A stretch of DNA of 64,000 nucleotides from CBDDEC01 sp965198045 (GTDB lineage Bacteria > Chloroflexota > Dehalococcoidia > UBA2979), in NCBI GenBank assembly GCA_965198045.1, contig CBDAOL010000007.1, forward strand, positions 124,001 to 188,000. The letters run 5' to 3'. Position 1 is the first letter of the stretch. Each line of letters begins with the position of its first letter. The notes below the pieces were generated by a model that was not told where the DNA came from, ran no database searches, and saw nothing but the letters and a program-made list of their open reading frames with translations. The translations under genes were made by a program, and so were the position numbers. Shown here piece after piece: positions 25,578 to 34,184 of the stretch.

Positions 25578-26336
25578 ATGAAACGATTCTGGAACATCCC
25601 TGGCCGGCGAGCGCTGGTCCTCGGTGGGCTCGGACTGGTCGCGCTGGTCGCGATTGGCTGCCAGCCGAAGACCGAAGTGACCGTGGCGCCCAGCGGCGAC
25701 CTCGTGGGCGGCATCAGTGTCAGCGGCACTGGCACCGTCACCGTCATGCCGGATATCGCGATCCTGCAGCTCGGTGTCGAGGTCACCTCGGACACCGTCG
25801 GCGACGCCCGCGACGAGGCGGCGGAGGCGATGGACCGCGTGCGCGAGTCGCTGTCGGAGCACGACATCGACGATGACGACATCCGCACGACCAGCTTCAA
25901 CATCTTCCCGCAGTACGACTTCCGCTCCGAGCAGCGCCGGCTGATCGGGTTCACCGTCAACAACCAGGTCTCGATCACCGTTCGCGAGATCGATGACGCT
26001 GGGGAGATCCTCGACGACGCGATCCGCGCCGGTGGCGACTCCATCCGCGTCAGCAGCATCTCGTTCTCGGTCGACGACCCGGAGTCGGCGATGGATGAGG
26101 CGCGCGTCGCGGCCGTGGCCGACGCGCGCAACCGCGCCGAAACGCTGGCCACGGCGGCCGGTGTCTCGGTCGGACGACCGCTCACCATCACCGAGTCCGG
26201 CGGCTTCTTCCCGCCCGTCCAGTTGTTCCGCACCGAGGCGGCAGCGCTCCAGGATGGCGGCGGCTTCGACACCGCCATCGCCCCCGGCGAGCAGGACATC
26301 AACGTGACGGTCTCCGTCATCTTCGAGCTGGAGTAA
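25578..26336 (+). CDS. SIMPL-domain (DUF541) lipoprotein
   Basis: This 252-residue protein has a lipoprotein signal (Cys28 after VAIG) and one SIMPL domain: GGISVSGTGTVTVMPDIA at the start, then DIRTTSFNIFPQYD, a NQVSITVR strand and the RAETLATAAGVSVGRPLTITE segment. SIMPL proteins (such as BP26/OMP28) are secreted or periplasmic and form ring-like oligomers of unclear function. ATG 25578 follows GGAGCGAGACG; an ATG at 25563 is less likely. It stands after the sigma/anti-sigma pair and may belong to its regulon, which is a guess. Confidence 0.88.
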   Translation: MKRFWNIPGRRALVLGGLGLVALVAIGCQPKTEVTVAPSGDLVGGISVSGTGTVTVMPDIAILQLGVEVTSDTVGDARDEAAEAMDRVRESLSEHDIDDDDIRTTSFNIFPQYDFRSEQRRLIGFTVNNQVSITVREIDDAGEILDDAIRAGGDSIRVSSISFSVDDPESAMDEARVAAVADARNRAETLATAAGVSVGRPLTITESGGFFPPVQLFRTEAAALQDGGGFDTAIAPGEQDINVTVSVIFELE

Positions 26337-26489
26337 CCCCCTCACAGCTCGCGACCTCCGAGGGCTCCTCGGCGGCGCAGGTGGTACGCTCTGGACACGT
26401 CACGAGGCGTGGCGCGGAGCTCCCACTGGCGCAGCCGGGGAGCCCTGGTTTCTCCCCGAAACCCTCCCCGCTGAGTTGGGGTGCCAGCA

Positions 26490-27107
26490 GTGGTTCTGAG
26501 CGACCGAGACATCACCGAGGCCCTGGCCACCGGCCGGCTGGTCGTTGATCCGGTCGGCGAAAACGCCGTGCAGCCGGCCTCGCTCGACATCCGCCTCGAC
26601 CGCTTCTTCCGCGTCTTCCGCAACCACCGCGCGACGGTGATTGACCCGCGCGAGTCGATGGACGACCTGACGGTCGCCGTGACGATCGACGACGACGAGC
26701 CGTTCGTATTGCACACCGGCGAGTTCGTCCTTGGCTCGACCATCGAGCGAGTGAAGCTCGCCGACGACCTCGTCGCGCGCGTCGAGGGCAAGAGTTCCCT
26801 CGGGCGCCTCGGATTGCTCGTGCACGCGACCGCGGGCTACGTCGACCCCGGCTGGGACGGCCAGCTCACGCTCGAACTCTCCAACGTGGCCACGTTGCCG
26901 ATCAAGCTCTACTACGGCATGAAGATCGGCCAGCTCTCCTTCCAGGCGCTCTCCTCGCGGGCCGCGCGCCCCTACGGGCACCCCGACCTGAAGTCGCGCT
27001 ACCAGGGCCAGACCAAGCCCGCGGCGAGCCGTATCCACCGCGACTTCCAGGAGCCGGGGTCAGAGGAGCCGGACCCTCAGGGGCAGGGCGACCCCGCTGA
27101 GGACTAG
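26490..27107 (+). CDS. dcd: dCTP deaminase
   Basis: This 205-residue trimeric enzyme deaminates dCTP (to dUTP, or to dUMP in bifunctional forms). Signatures are VLSDRDI at the N-terminus, PASLDIRLD, VEGKSSLGRLGLLVHATAGYVDPGW and GQLTLEL with the catalytic Glu; the C-terminal YQGQTKPAASR closes the active site. GTG 26490 gives MVLSDRD as in other members; GTG 26481 adds three residues. A small hairpin (GGTTTC/GAAACC) lies just before at 26447-26463. ribD follows after 14 bases. Confidence 0.93.
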   Translation: MVLSDRDITEALATGRLVVDPVGENAVQPASLDIRLDRFFRVFRNHRATVIDPRESMDDLTVAVTIDDDEPFVLHTGEFVLGSTIERVKLADDLVARVEGKSSLGRLGLLVHATAGYVDPGWDGQLTLELSNVATLPIKLYYGMKIGQLSFQALSSRAARPYGHPDLKSRYQGQTKPAASRIHRDFQEPGSEEPDPQGQGDPAED

Positions 27108-27121
27108 CCCGCGGTGGCCGC

Positions 27122-28297
27122 GTGACGAGCACTCCCGAACCCAACGCCCGCCCGCCCAGCGAGTGGATGCGCGCGGCGATCGAGGAAGCTGAGCAGGCTC
27201 GCGGCTGGTCGTCGCCCAACCCGCCCGTCGGCGCCGTCGTCGTGAACAACGGCCAGATCGTCGGCCGCGGACACACCCGCCCCGCCGGCGAGGAGCACGC
27301 CGAGGTCGTCGCCCTCCGTGACGCCGGCGAGGCCGCGCGCGGTGCGACCGTCTACTGCACCCTCGAACCATGCGCTCACCAGGGCAGGACACCGCCCTGC
27401 ACCGGCGCGTTGATCGAGGCCGGCGTCACCGCGGTCCAGTACTCGATCACCGACCCAGACCAGCAGGCCGCTGGCGGCGCGAGCGTCCTCGAGGCGGCCG
27501 GTATCACCGCCGAGGTCGGCGATGGCGCCGAGGCAGCGACCGGGCAGCTGGCCGGCTTCCTGCAGCACGCCACCACCGGTCGCCCGCGTGTGCTCGTGAA
27601 GTACGCCGCCTCGATCGACGGGCGTATCGCGGCCGCCTCTGGCGACTCGCGCTGGGTCTCCGGCCCAGAGACGCTCGAGTGGGTGCACTCCTGGCGCCCG
27701 CACCTCGACGGCATCGTCGTCGGCTCCTCAACAGTCGTCGTCGACGACCCCGAGCTGACCGCCCGCCCCGGCCGTGCCTCCGAGTCCGGCCCGACCGAGG
27801 ACGCGCACCAGCCGACGCGCATCGTCGTCGACTCGCGCGGACGCACGCCCGCATCCGCGCGCATCCTCGGCGGCGACGCCCCGACGCTGATCGCCACGAT
27901 CGAAGGCTCGGACGAGGGCTGGCGCGCGCGCATGCGAGAGGCAGGCGCGGATATCATCGAGGTGGCAAGCGCTCCCGGCGCTGACGGCGTCGACCACGTG
28001 GATTTGCGCTCGCTGGTGGTGTTCCTCGGCGATCGAGGCATGCTGAATGTGCTGTTCGAGGGCGGCGGGGTCCTGCTCGGCTCGCTCTTCGACCAGCGGC
28101 TCGTCGACCGCGTCTATGCTGTAATAGCCCCGGTTGTCATCGGCGCCACAGAGGCGCCCTCGGCGATCGCAGGGCGGGGCGTGGAGCGCATGGCGCAGGC
28201 GCCGCGGCTGAGCGAACTCGCAGTGGAGCGGCTCGGGGAGGACACTCTGATCACGGGTGTCCCGATCTGGCCAGACGAGGGCGCGACGGACGGATAG
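27122..28297 (+). CDS. ribD: Bifunctional pyrimidine deaminase/reductase of riboflavin synthesis
   Basis: This 391-residue protein carries out steps 2 and 3 of riboflavin synthesis. The N-terminal deaminase (about 15-150) has the zinc motif GEEHAEV and PCAHQGRTPPC. The C-terminal NADPH-dependent reductase (about 155-385) has VLVKYAASIDGRIA, a DDPELTAR segment and LFEGGGVLLGSLFDQRLVDR. The start is GTG 27122. Riboflavin synthase, ribBA and ribH follow on the same strand. I looked for an FMN riboswitch before the operon and did not find one. Confidence 0.94.
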   Translation: MTSTPEPNARPPSEWMRAAIEEAEQARGWSSPNPPVGAVVVNNGQIVGRGHTRPAGEEHAEVVALRDAGEAARGATVYCTLEPCAHQGRTPPCTGALIEAGVTAVQYSITDPDQQAAGGASVLEAAGITAEVGDGAEAATGQLAGFLQHATTGRPRVLVKYAASIDGRIAAASGDSRWVSGPETLEWVHSWRPHLDGIVVGSSTVVVDDPELTARPGRASESGPTEDAHQPTRIVVDSRGRTPASARILGGDAPTLIATIEGSDEGWRARMREAGADIIEVASAPGADGVDHVDLRSLVVFLGDRGMLNVLFEGGGVLLGSLFDQRLVDRVYAVIAPVVIGATEAPSAIAGRGVERMAQAPRLSELAVERLGEDTLITGVPIWPDEGATDG

Positions 28298-28358
28298 TCT
28301 GCAGAGGACGGTCGGTCGAGGTCGGTTGGTCGAGGAGCACGCCGGGGGTAGCCGAGCA

Positions 28359-28949
28359 ATGTTCACCGGCATCATCGAGGAGCTGGGCGAGGTTCGTCGC
28401 CGCGAGGGCGGCGACCTCGTGATCGCGTGCCACGTCATCCTCGACGACGCCAACCTCGGCGACTCGATCGCGGTCAACGGTGTTGACCTCACCGTGCGCA
28501 CCATCGAAGACGACGCGGTCGGCTTCGACGTGATGAACGAGACCTTGCACCGCAGCAACCTCGGCGAGCTCGCCACCGGCGACACCGTCAACCTCGAACG
28601 CTCCGTCACCGGCGCCACGCGACTCTCCGGGCACATCGTCCGAGGCGTCGTCGAGACGACCTGCACGCTCGACTCGCTGACGCCGGAGGGCGAATCGATC
28701 ATCGCCCGTTACCGGGTCGACCCGGAGTACCTGCGGTTCATCGTGGTGAAGGGCCCCGTTTGCGTAGACGGTGTGTCGCTTACCGTGATGGCCCGGGACG
28801 ACGAGTCGTTCTCCGTCTCGCTCGTGCAGTACACCCAGGAGCACACGAACCTGACGCGGCGTGAGCCAGGACAGGCGATCAATCTCGAGACCGACATCTT
28901 TGCTCGGTACGTGGACCAGCTACTCGAAGCGCGCGCGGCGACCTCGTAG
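28359..28949 (+). CDS. ribE: Riboflavin synthase, alpha chain
   Basis: This 196-residue trimeric enzyme makes riboflavin from two lumazine molecules. It has the two similar beta barrels of the family: MFTGIIEELGEV at the start, AVNGVDLTV in the first barrel and CVDGVSLTVM in the second. The first barrel has Asp where AVNGxCLTV usually has Cys. ATG 28359 is the universal start MFTGI; GGGGG lies upstream. The frame is open before it only by chance. Confidence 0.94.
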   Translation: MFTGIIEELGEVRRREGGDLVIACHVILDDANLGDSIAVNGVDLTVRTIEDDAVGFDVMNETLHRSNLGELATGDTVNLERSVTGATRLSGHIVRGVVETTCTLDSLTPEGESIIARYRVDPEYLRFIVVKGPVCVDGVSLTVMARDDESFSVSLVQYTQEHTNLTRREPGQAINLETDIFARYVDQLLEARAATS

Positions 28950-28977
28950 AGGCGTCGACACCGCAGGAGGAAGCCAT

Positions 28978-30276
28978 ATGGCGAAGCAGAACAGCGGAAA
29001 GAGCAAGGGCGGGCGCAGCAAGCACGTCGTCGATGTCGACACGGCGATTGCTGAGTTCGCGGCTGGCCGCCCGGTGATCATCGTCGACGACGAGGATCGC
29101 GAGAACGAAGGCGACATCGCGGTCCCCGCGGAGTTCTGCACGCCGGAGATCATCAACTTCATGGCCACCCACGCGCGTGGCCTGATCTGCGTCCCCATGC
29201 TGGAGCAGCGCGCCGACGACCTCGACCTCCCGCCCATGACACGTCGTAACACCGCGCCGCTCGGCACGGCGTTCACCGTCAGCGTCGAAGCCGCCGAGGG
29301 CGTCACCACCGGCATCTCCGCCGCCGACCGCGCCCGCACCGTCGAGGTGCTCGCCGACCGCCGCGCCCGACCGAACGACCTCACCCGTCCCGGGCACATC
29401 TTCCCGCTCCGAGCGAAGGATGGTGGCGTGCTCGTGCGCGCGGGCCAGACCGAGGCTTCGGTCGACCTCTGTCGCCTGGCCGGCGTGGAACCGGTCGCAG
29501 TGATCTGCGAGATCATGAAGGCGGACGGCACCATGGCGCGCATGCCGGACCTGCGCCGCTTCGCCGCGCGCCACGACATGAAGATCGTCACCGTCGCGGA
29601 GATGATCCGCTACCGCATGAACCACGAGCGACTGGTCGAGCGTGTCGAGGAGACCTCGTTGCCGACGCGTTACGGCGACTTCTCGGTGATCGGCTACCGC
29701 ACGCTGATCGACCAGAAGGAACACGTCGCGCTCGTCATGGGCGACCTCACGACTGACGAGCCCACCCTCGTGCGCATGCACGACCAGTGCGTCACGGGCG
29801 ACGTCTTTGGCTCGCGACGCTGCGACTGCGGCGAGCAGCTCGAGGGCGCGATGGAGATGATCGCGCAAGAGGGCCGCGGCGCCATCGTCTACATGGACCA
29901 GGAGGGCCGCGGCATCGGCCTGCACAACAAGCTCCGCGCCTACCGCCTGCAGGACGACGAGGGCCTCGACACCGTCGAGGCCAATGAGGTCCTGGGCCTG
30001 CCCGCCGAGAACCGCGAGTACGGGATCGGCGCGCAGATCCTCGTCGACCTCGGCATCCGCCAGATGCGCCTGCTCACGAACAACCCGCTCAAGATCCGAG
30101 AGCTCGAGGGCATGGGGCGGCTACGCGGCGCGGGCCTCGACGGCTACGACCTGCACGTCGTCGAACGCGTGCCGCTCGAGATGGAAGCGAACAAGCACAA
30201 CATCCGCTACCTCGCCGCCAAGCGAGACCGCATGGGCCACCTCCTCGAACAAGAAATGCCCGGCGTCGGACCGTAG
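28978..30276 (+). CDS. ribBA: DHBP synthase / GTP cyclohydrolase II fusion
   Basis: This 432-residue bifunctional protein supplies both precursors of riboflavin. The N-terminal dihydroxybutanone phosphate synthase (about 20-215) has VDDEDRENEGD and TTGISAADRARTV. The C-terminal GTP cyclohydrolase II (about 220-415) has the zinc motif GDVFGSRRCDCGEQL and YMDQEGRGIGL. A strong AGGAGG site precedes ATG 28978. A Lys/Ser/Gly-rich leader of about 15 residues is unusual. A diverged copy of the last 33 bases of this gene recurs at 32154-32186 before ribH. Confidence 0.95.
   Translation: MAKQNSGKSKGGRSKHVVDVDTAIAEFAAGRPVIIVDDEDRENEGDIAVPAEFCTPEIINFMATHARGLICVPMLEQRADDLDLPPMTRRNTAPLGTAFTVSVEAAEGVTTGISAADRARTVEVLADRRARPNDLTRPGHIFPLRAKDGGVLVRAGQTEASVDLCRLAGVEPVAVICEIMKADGTMARMPDLRRFAARHDMKIVTVAEMIRYRMNHERLVERVEETSLPTRYGDFSVIGYRTLIDQKEHVALVMGDLTTDEPTLVRMHDQCVTGDVFGSRRCDCGEQLEGAMEMIAQEGRGAIVYMDQEGRGIGLHNKLRAYRLQDDEGLDTVEANEVLGLPAENREYGIGAQILVDLGIRQMRLLTNNPLKIRELEGMGRLRGAGLDGYDLHVVERVPLEMEANKHNIRYLAAKRDRMGHLLEQEMPGVGP
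30241..30274. repeat. Left copy of imperfect direct repeat bounding the riboflavin-operon insert
   Basis: The last 34 bases of ribBA coding sequence reappear, with few differences and one base shorter, at 32154-32186. The 16-base core CCCGGCGTCGGACCGT is identical in both. The two copies bound a 1.9-kb stretch with two orphan genes, suggesting insertion with duplication of the target gene's 3' end. Confidence 0.7.
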
Positions 30277-30769
30277 TCCTCTGTCGACGCGGTAGTCGAA
30301 TTGGAAGCGTCCCTCCGGGATGACGTTGACGACGCTTACGGTGCTGGCTGCGCAGCCGAGGAGTACATCTCGCTGCACGAGACCGAGCGCCACTTAGAGC
30401 CTCCTGCGCGTCCACAGAACGCCCTCCGTCACTAGCGCTCCGAGTCACTCAAGTGACATCCGCGGCGCGCTAATCCGCTCTCGGTAGACTCGAGATGCGT
30501 TCCATCTAAGGCTACAGATCTACTACCGAGAAGGGTGCAAGACTGCGCTACGCTGCATCGCGCGTGAAGAACCAGAATAGTTGAACGTCGGGGCAAGGGC
30601 GCTCACTGGAAGGAGTGCTTGATGTCGATTCGCATGACCCCTCTGATCGTTGGCGGAGTCGCGCTTCTTGTGGACTCAGTAACGGATATCCGGTAGTCAG
30701 CGACTAGCCGGGCATCCCGCGCGGCGTTGGGAGTAGCGTCGCCTTGGGCTCAAGGCAAGGTGGACAGCA
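30277..30769 (+). other. Long spacer at the start of the riboflavin-operon insert
   Basis: No normal gene is visible in these 493 bases, and base composition is less GC-rich than around. One mini-ORF (30622-30696, 24 residues, MSIRMTPLIVGGVALLV...) has an excellent AAGGAG site 6 bases before its ATG and a hydrophobic start, so it could be a small membrane peptide or the remnant of a longer protein. Confidence 0.4.
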
Positions 30770-31469
30770 GTGACAAGGCTTAAGACGTCCTGGCAGCTCA
30801 TCACTGGGGCGGTGCTGATCTTCGTGCTGGTCGGGATTGGTTCGTTCGTACTCGTCAGAGAAGAGCGGGAAGGCGGTTCCGTTGAGGCCGACGAGCCCGC
30901 TGCGAGCGGGCGCGGCGACTTCTGGTATCGCGACATAGCTGCTGAGTGGGAGGCGGCGTCCCGAGCAGAGCGCACCGTCGCGGGGGGTCCTCCTCGGGGA
31001 CGGCGAGCTCCCTATCTCGCTCGCGGCCTGCGACAGCGACGACCGTGACTGGGGCGACCCCGAGTCGATGTACGGCTCCTTCCTCGATCCCCGGCCGGCC
31101 TATCTGCCCAACGGAACCTTGGTCGACTTCTCGGTCGAAGGGATGACCTGCGCCGGGACGCCGGTGTGGATCGAGGTCACGTACTACGTTCCTGGTGGGC
31201 GTGAATGGGACGGCCGCTTCGGCGGCGATTTCTCGGTATTCCGCTTTGTCGGTGAGCGGCAGTTTGGTCTCGATTATCCGACCGGGCGGATCGTCGAGAC
31301 AACCGTCGGGGATTCGTCCGCAGCGCTGTCACCGCCGCTCAGCAGCGACGGATACGGACAGTCGGCCGTAGTCGTGAACGAGCCCTGGGGCCTCACCATT
31401 GTGAGAGCCAAGGGCATCACGCAAGACGAGCTCCTTCGAATCGCCGGCAGTCTCGGGGGTGCTCGATGA
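30770..31469 (+). pseudogene. Membrane-anchored hypothetical protein, frameshift in a G run
   Basis: The first part (from GTG 30770) codes for a basic start, one membrane helix (about 10-30) and a stalk. It then leaves frame at a run of six G (30982-30987). Removing one G joins it to a frame that reads GVLLGDGELPISLAACDSDD and continues to 31469, giving one protein of about 232 residues with an extracytoplasmic domain. A single-base insertion, phase variation or a homopolymer read error are all possible. The downstream gene overlaps its stop (ATGA at 31466-31469). I do not recognise the family. Confidence 0.65.
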
Positions 31470-32101
31470 CACGCGTTTATCTCTTCATCGCCCTCGCGGC
31501 CGCGCTCCTCGGCGGGGCTCTTGGGCTGGCGGTTCCGCAAGCCCAGGCCATCACCGTCTACTACGATGTCGACCTGATGCCTGGTGGGCAGTACGACTAC
31601 CTCACCTGTGGGTTCCACGGTTCCTGTGGGGCGACCCCCACCTCTGGGCACGGGATCGGCTTCAGGAACTACTACCCGAAGGACTCGGAGTGGCGCTCCT
31701 GGACCTTCCGCTCCGATACCGGAACGGTCCTCGACGTGGCTGATGCGACGATCGTGACGGACAACAACGCGTGCAGACGCGTGAAGGTTTCCATCGAAGA
31801 CAACGAGGGTGCTGATCGAGGCGCCGTTCGCTATACCCATCAGACGAAGGACGGCTCGAACTTCACGCTCCAGGGGAAGGACACCGGCAACTGGCAGACC
31901 TACGACGTAGCCGACGTCGTGCAGACCGAGGGGGCGGGGTGCCCGTTCTCAGCGCCTCACCTCCACATGCAGACGGTCAACAACTCAGTGTTCGTCAAGA
32001 ATACAACCGACTGGCCGAACCACGTGAACGCCCAGACGGTCGAGGCGACCGATAGCACGAGCGACCGCGTCTACAAGTCGCAGTGGGACTACGACCAATA
32101 G
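31466..32101 (+). CDS. Secreted protein, possibly a degenerate M23-like domain
   Basis: This 211-residue protein has a signal peptide (MTRVYLFIALAAALLGG..., likely cut after AQA) and a Cys-containing mature domain. Several features follow the order of M23 (lysostaphin-type) domains: SGHGIGF, TVLDVADATIV, a beta strand VKVSIED, RYTHQ, and the HxH pattern in APHLHMQ. The first zinc site does not keep the standard HxxxD spacing, so enzyme activity is doubtful. It is coupled to the upstream membrane-anchored protein. Both lie in the insert between ribBA and ribH. Confidence 0.6.
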   Translation: MTRVYLFIALAAALLGGALGLAVPQAQAITVYYDVDLMPGGQYDYLTCGFHGSCGATPTSGHGIGFRNYYPKDSEWRSWTFRSDTGTVLDVADATIVTDNNACRRVKVSIEDNEGADRGAVRYTHQTKDGSNFTLQGKDTGNWQTYDVADVVQTEGAGCPFSAPHLHMQTVNNSVFVKNTTDWPNHVNAQTVEATDSTSDRVYKSQWDYDQ

Positions 32102-32153
32102 GAATAGATTGCGTGAGAGCCCGCCGATTGGCGTTGCGGACGCCAGGGGGACT

Positions 32154-32186
32154 CTCCCCGAACAGAAGATCCCGGCGTCGGACCGT
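32154..32186. repeat. Right copy of imperfect direct repeat bounding the riboflavin-operon insert
   Basis: This 33-base stretch resembles the 3' end of ribBA (30241-30274), with identity over the last 16 bases. Here it is non-coding and precedes ribH by about 50 bases, as the old ribBA end would have. Confidence 0.7.
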
Positions 32187-32234
32187 TGCGCGCTCTCGGC
32201 ATGTAAGATCGGAGCGCGGGACGGGGGTGATGCG

Positions 32235-32720
32235 ATGCCTGTGATCGAGGGCGCACCGAACGGCGGCGGACTCCGCGTCGCTGTCGTCGTGTCGCGCTTC
32301 AACGAGCTGATCACCGAGCGCCTTCGTGACGGTGCGGTTGACACCGCCGTCGAGTCGGGCGTGCTCGCGGATCGTATCGATGTCGTATGGGTGCCCGGCG
32401 CGTTCGAGCTGCCGATGGCCGCGAAGCACCTCGCGCTCTCCGGCGACTACGACGCCATCGCGTGCGTCGGCGCCGTGATCCGCGGCGAGACGCCACACTT
32501 CAACTTCGTCGCCGGCGAGGCGGCTCGGGGGGTCATGGCCGTCGCGCTCGAGACCGGCGTGCCGGTCACCTTCGGCGTCATCACCTCCGACAACGTCGAG
32601 CAGGCACGCGCGCGCGCCGGTGGCGTCGTCGGCAACAAGGGGCGCGAGGCGATGCTGGCCGCGCTCGAAGTGGCCAACCTGTACGCCCGGCTGCCGGCGG
32701 GAGCCGAGGCGACGGCATGA
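32235..32720 (+). CDS. ribH: 6,7-dimethyl-8-ribityllumazine synthase
   Basis: This 161-residue enzyme condenses the two riboflavin precursors to lumazine and often forms 60-mer shells. Signatures are VVVSRFNELI, VPGAFELPMAAK, VGAVIRGETPHF and the catalytic His in that segment, then GVITSDNVEQARAR. ATG 32235 follows GGGGGTGA. Its stop overlaps the next start as ATGA (32717-32720). It is separated from the rest of the rib genes by the 1.9-kb insert. Confidence 0.95.
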   Translation: MPVIEGAPNGGGLRVAVVVSRFNELITERLRDGAVDTAVESGVLADRIDVVWVPGAFELPMAAKHLALSGDYDAIACVGAVIRGETPHFNFVAGEAARGVMAVALETGVPVTFGVITSDNVEQARARAGGVVGNKGREAMLAALEVANLYARLPAGAEATA

Positions 32721-33169
32721 GCTGGCTGCCCGGCCTGCCCGGCGGCGACCGCACCCCCAGCGGGGGCGAGCGCATCGATGACCTCGGAAACAACGCGGTC
32801 AGCCTGGCCTTCAAGGTGCTCAACCGCTTCCCCGACCTCGTCACGCGTCACAAGTACATCGCCGGTGGCGCAGCCATCTCCGGGTCGCTGATCGCGCTCG
32901 CCGGCGTCGCTGTCGCGCGCCGCATGAACCGGGGCGCCACCGCGGAAGAGGCGGTCGAGGCCGTCACCGAGGATGAGATCACCGGCCTCCACCTGATCTC
33001 GGACCGTAAGGTCACCGTCGAGGAGACTGACGGCGAGACGCCGAGCAACGGCGGCACGCTGCCCGAGGACCTCGCCACGGATCAGGACGCTCCAGAGGCG
33101 GTGGAAGAGCCGACCGAGGCGGATGCAGAGTCGCTCGACGAGCCCTCACGGGCGCAGGGCACGGACTAG
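32717..33169 (+). CDS. Small membrane protein with acidic tail
   Basis: This 150-residue protein has a 45-residue N-terminal part, one helix (about 50-67, IAGGAAISGSLIALAGVAVA) followed by basic residues, then a very acidic Glu/Thr-rich tail. It overlaps ribH by 4 bases, so it is co-translated with lumazine synthase. I know no family. A scaffold or membrane tether is possible but unsupported. Confidence 0.7.
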   Translation: MSWLPGLPGGDRTPSGGERIDDLGNNAVSLAFKVLNRFPDLVTRHKYIAGGAAISGSLIALAGVAVARRMNRGATAEEAVEAVTEDEITGLHLISDRKVTVEETDGETPSNGGTLPEDLATDQDAPEAVEEPTEADAESLDEPSRAQGTD

Positions 33170-33177
33170 TCTCGACG

Positions 33178-34005
33178 CTAGCCCCCGGCGAGGTCGGCAT
33201 AGCGGTCGGTCTCGAACACCGGGTGGCGCGCCAGGCCCGCCTGAGCCCGCGCCAGATCCTCGGGCGTGTCGATGTCCTGCCAAAAACGGCCCTCCGAGCA
33301 CACGCAACAGACCTGGCCGCGCTCTGCGAGGCGCTGCATGCCCGCGCTGAGCGTGTCCTCGCCCGCGGCCTGCGCTTCGCGCAGCGCCTCGAAGAGCGGC
33401 GGGCGGCAGAGGAAGACGCCGGTGTCCACGCCGTCGAAGGGAACGATGCCCTTGCCGATGCGTGTCACGCCCGAGCCCTCGATCGCGACCTTCGTTGCCT
33501 CGTCGAGGTCGTTGACCGCCGCGACGTCCCGGTCGACCACCACCGCGCAGGCGTGGCCCACGTCCTCCTCGACCAGCCGGTCGAGGAAGCTGTGCGAGAA
33601 CACGTGGTCACACATCATCAGGAAAAACGGCTGGTCGGCCGCCAGGTAGGGCGCCGCGGCCAGGGCGGAGAGCCCGTTGCCCTCGCGCCAGCGCGGGTTG
33701 TAGACGACCTCGATCTTCACGTCGATGCGGCCGGCCAGATCGAAGAGCACGGGGCGGATCAGCTCCGCCTGGTGCCCGACGATCACGACGAAGCGGGACA
33801 CGCCCGCCGCGTGCGACCGCAGGATCGCGCGCTCGATCAGCGTCCGGCCGAACAGCGAGTAGAGCGGCTTCGGTGCAGCGCGACCGTCGAGGCGCAGTCG
33901 CGAGCCTGCGCCCGCGGCGAGGATCACCGCGGTATCAACGGTGGTGCGGGCAGCCGTGCTCGCGTCCGGCGTGAGGCGTAGTGCGACGCGGTCGTGCAGC
34001 GTCAT
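33178..34005 (-). CDS. Nucleotidyltransferase (inositol-1-phosphate cytidylyltransferase-like)
   Basis: This 275-residue protein has the NTP-transferase motif ILAAGAGSRLR with PKPL (about residues 28-50), then EGNGLSALAAAPYL, MMCDHVFS as the metal-binding Asp region and DLDEATKVAIEG. The last segment and VDTGVFLC resemble the cytidylyltransferase half of archaeal and bacterial di-myo-inositol phosphate enzymes; sugar-phosphate nucleotidyltransferases are the alternative. ATG 34005 is chosen; the frame upstream (to 34119) is not conserved-looking. No CDP-alcohol transferase domain or gene adjoins. Confidence 0.82.
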   Translation of the reverse strand: MTLHDRVALRLTPDASTAARTTVDTAVILAAGAGSRLRLDGRAAPKPLYSLFGRTLIERAILRSHAAGVSRFVVIVGHQAELIRPVLFDLAGRIDVKIEVVYNPRWREGNGLSALAAAPYLAADQPFFLMMCDHVFSHSFLDRLVEEDVGHACAVVVDRDVAAVNDLDEATKVAIEGSGVTRIGKGIVPFDGVDTGVFLCRPPLFEALREAQAAGEDTLSAGMQRLAERGQVCCVCSEGRFWQDIDTPEDLARAQAGLARHPVFETDRYADLAGG

Positions 34006-34130
34006 CGTTCGATCCGTCCAGGCCCAGCGGGCGCTCTGGTGTCGAGGAGGTCCCGCGGTACGTTGTTCCCGTCCGCAGCCGCGTGACACGTTAACGCAGG
34101 GGAGGGCGTGGCGCGCCACGTTGACGCGTC

Positions 34131-34144
34131 AGAACGTGCGTTCT
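34131..34144. promoter_or_regulatory. LexA (SOS) box upstream of dinB
   Basis: AGAACGTGCGTTCT is a perfect dyad (AGAACG-TG-CGTTCT) with the GAAC-N4-GTTC core of the Gram-positive LexA operator. It lies 41 bases before the dinB start. DNA-damage control of this polymerase is well known in other bacteria. Confidence 0.75.
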
Positions 34145-34184
34145 AACTTGAGGTGGCCGCTACGGCAAGCGGCGGGGGCGACCG

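Noticed and set aside
26337..27121. FMN riboswitch before ribD
   Set aside because: I looked for the conserved RFN core before dcd and ribD and found none; only a small unrelated hairpin is present.
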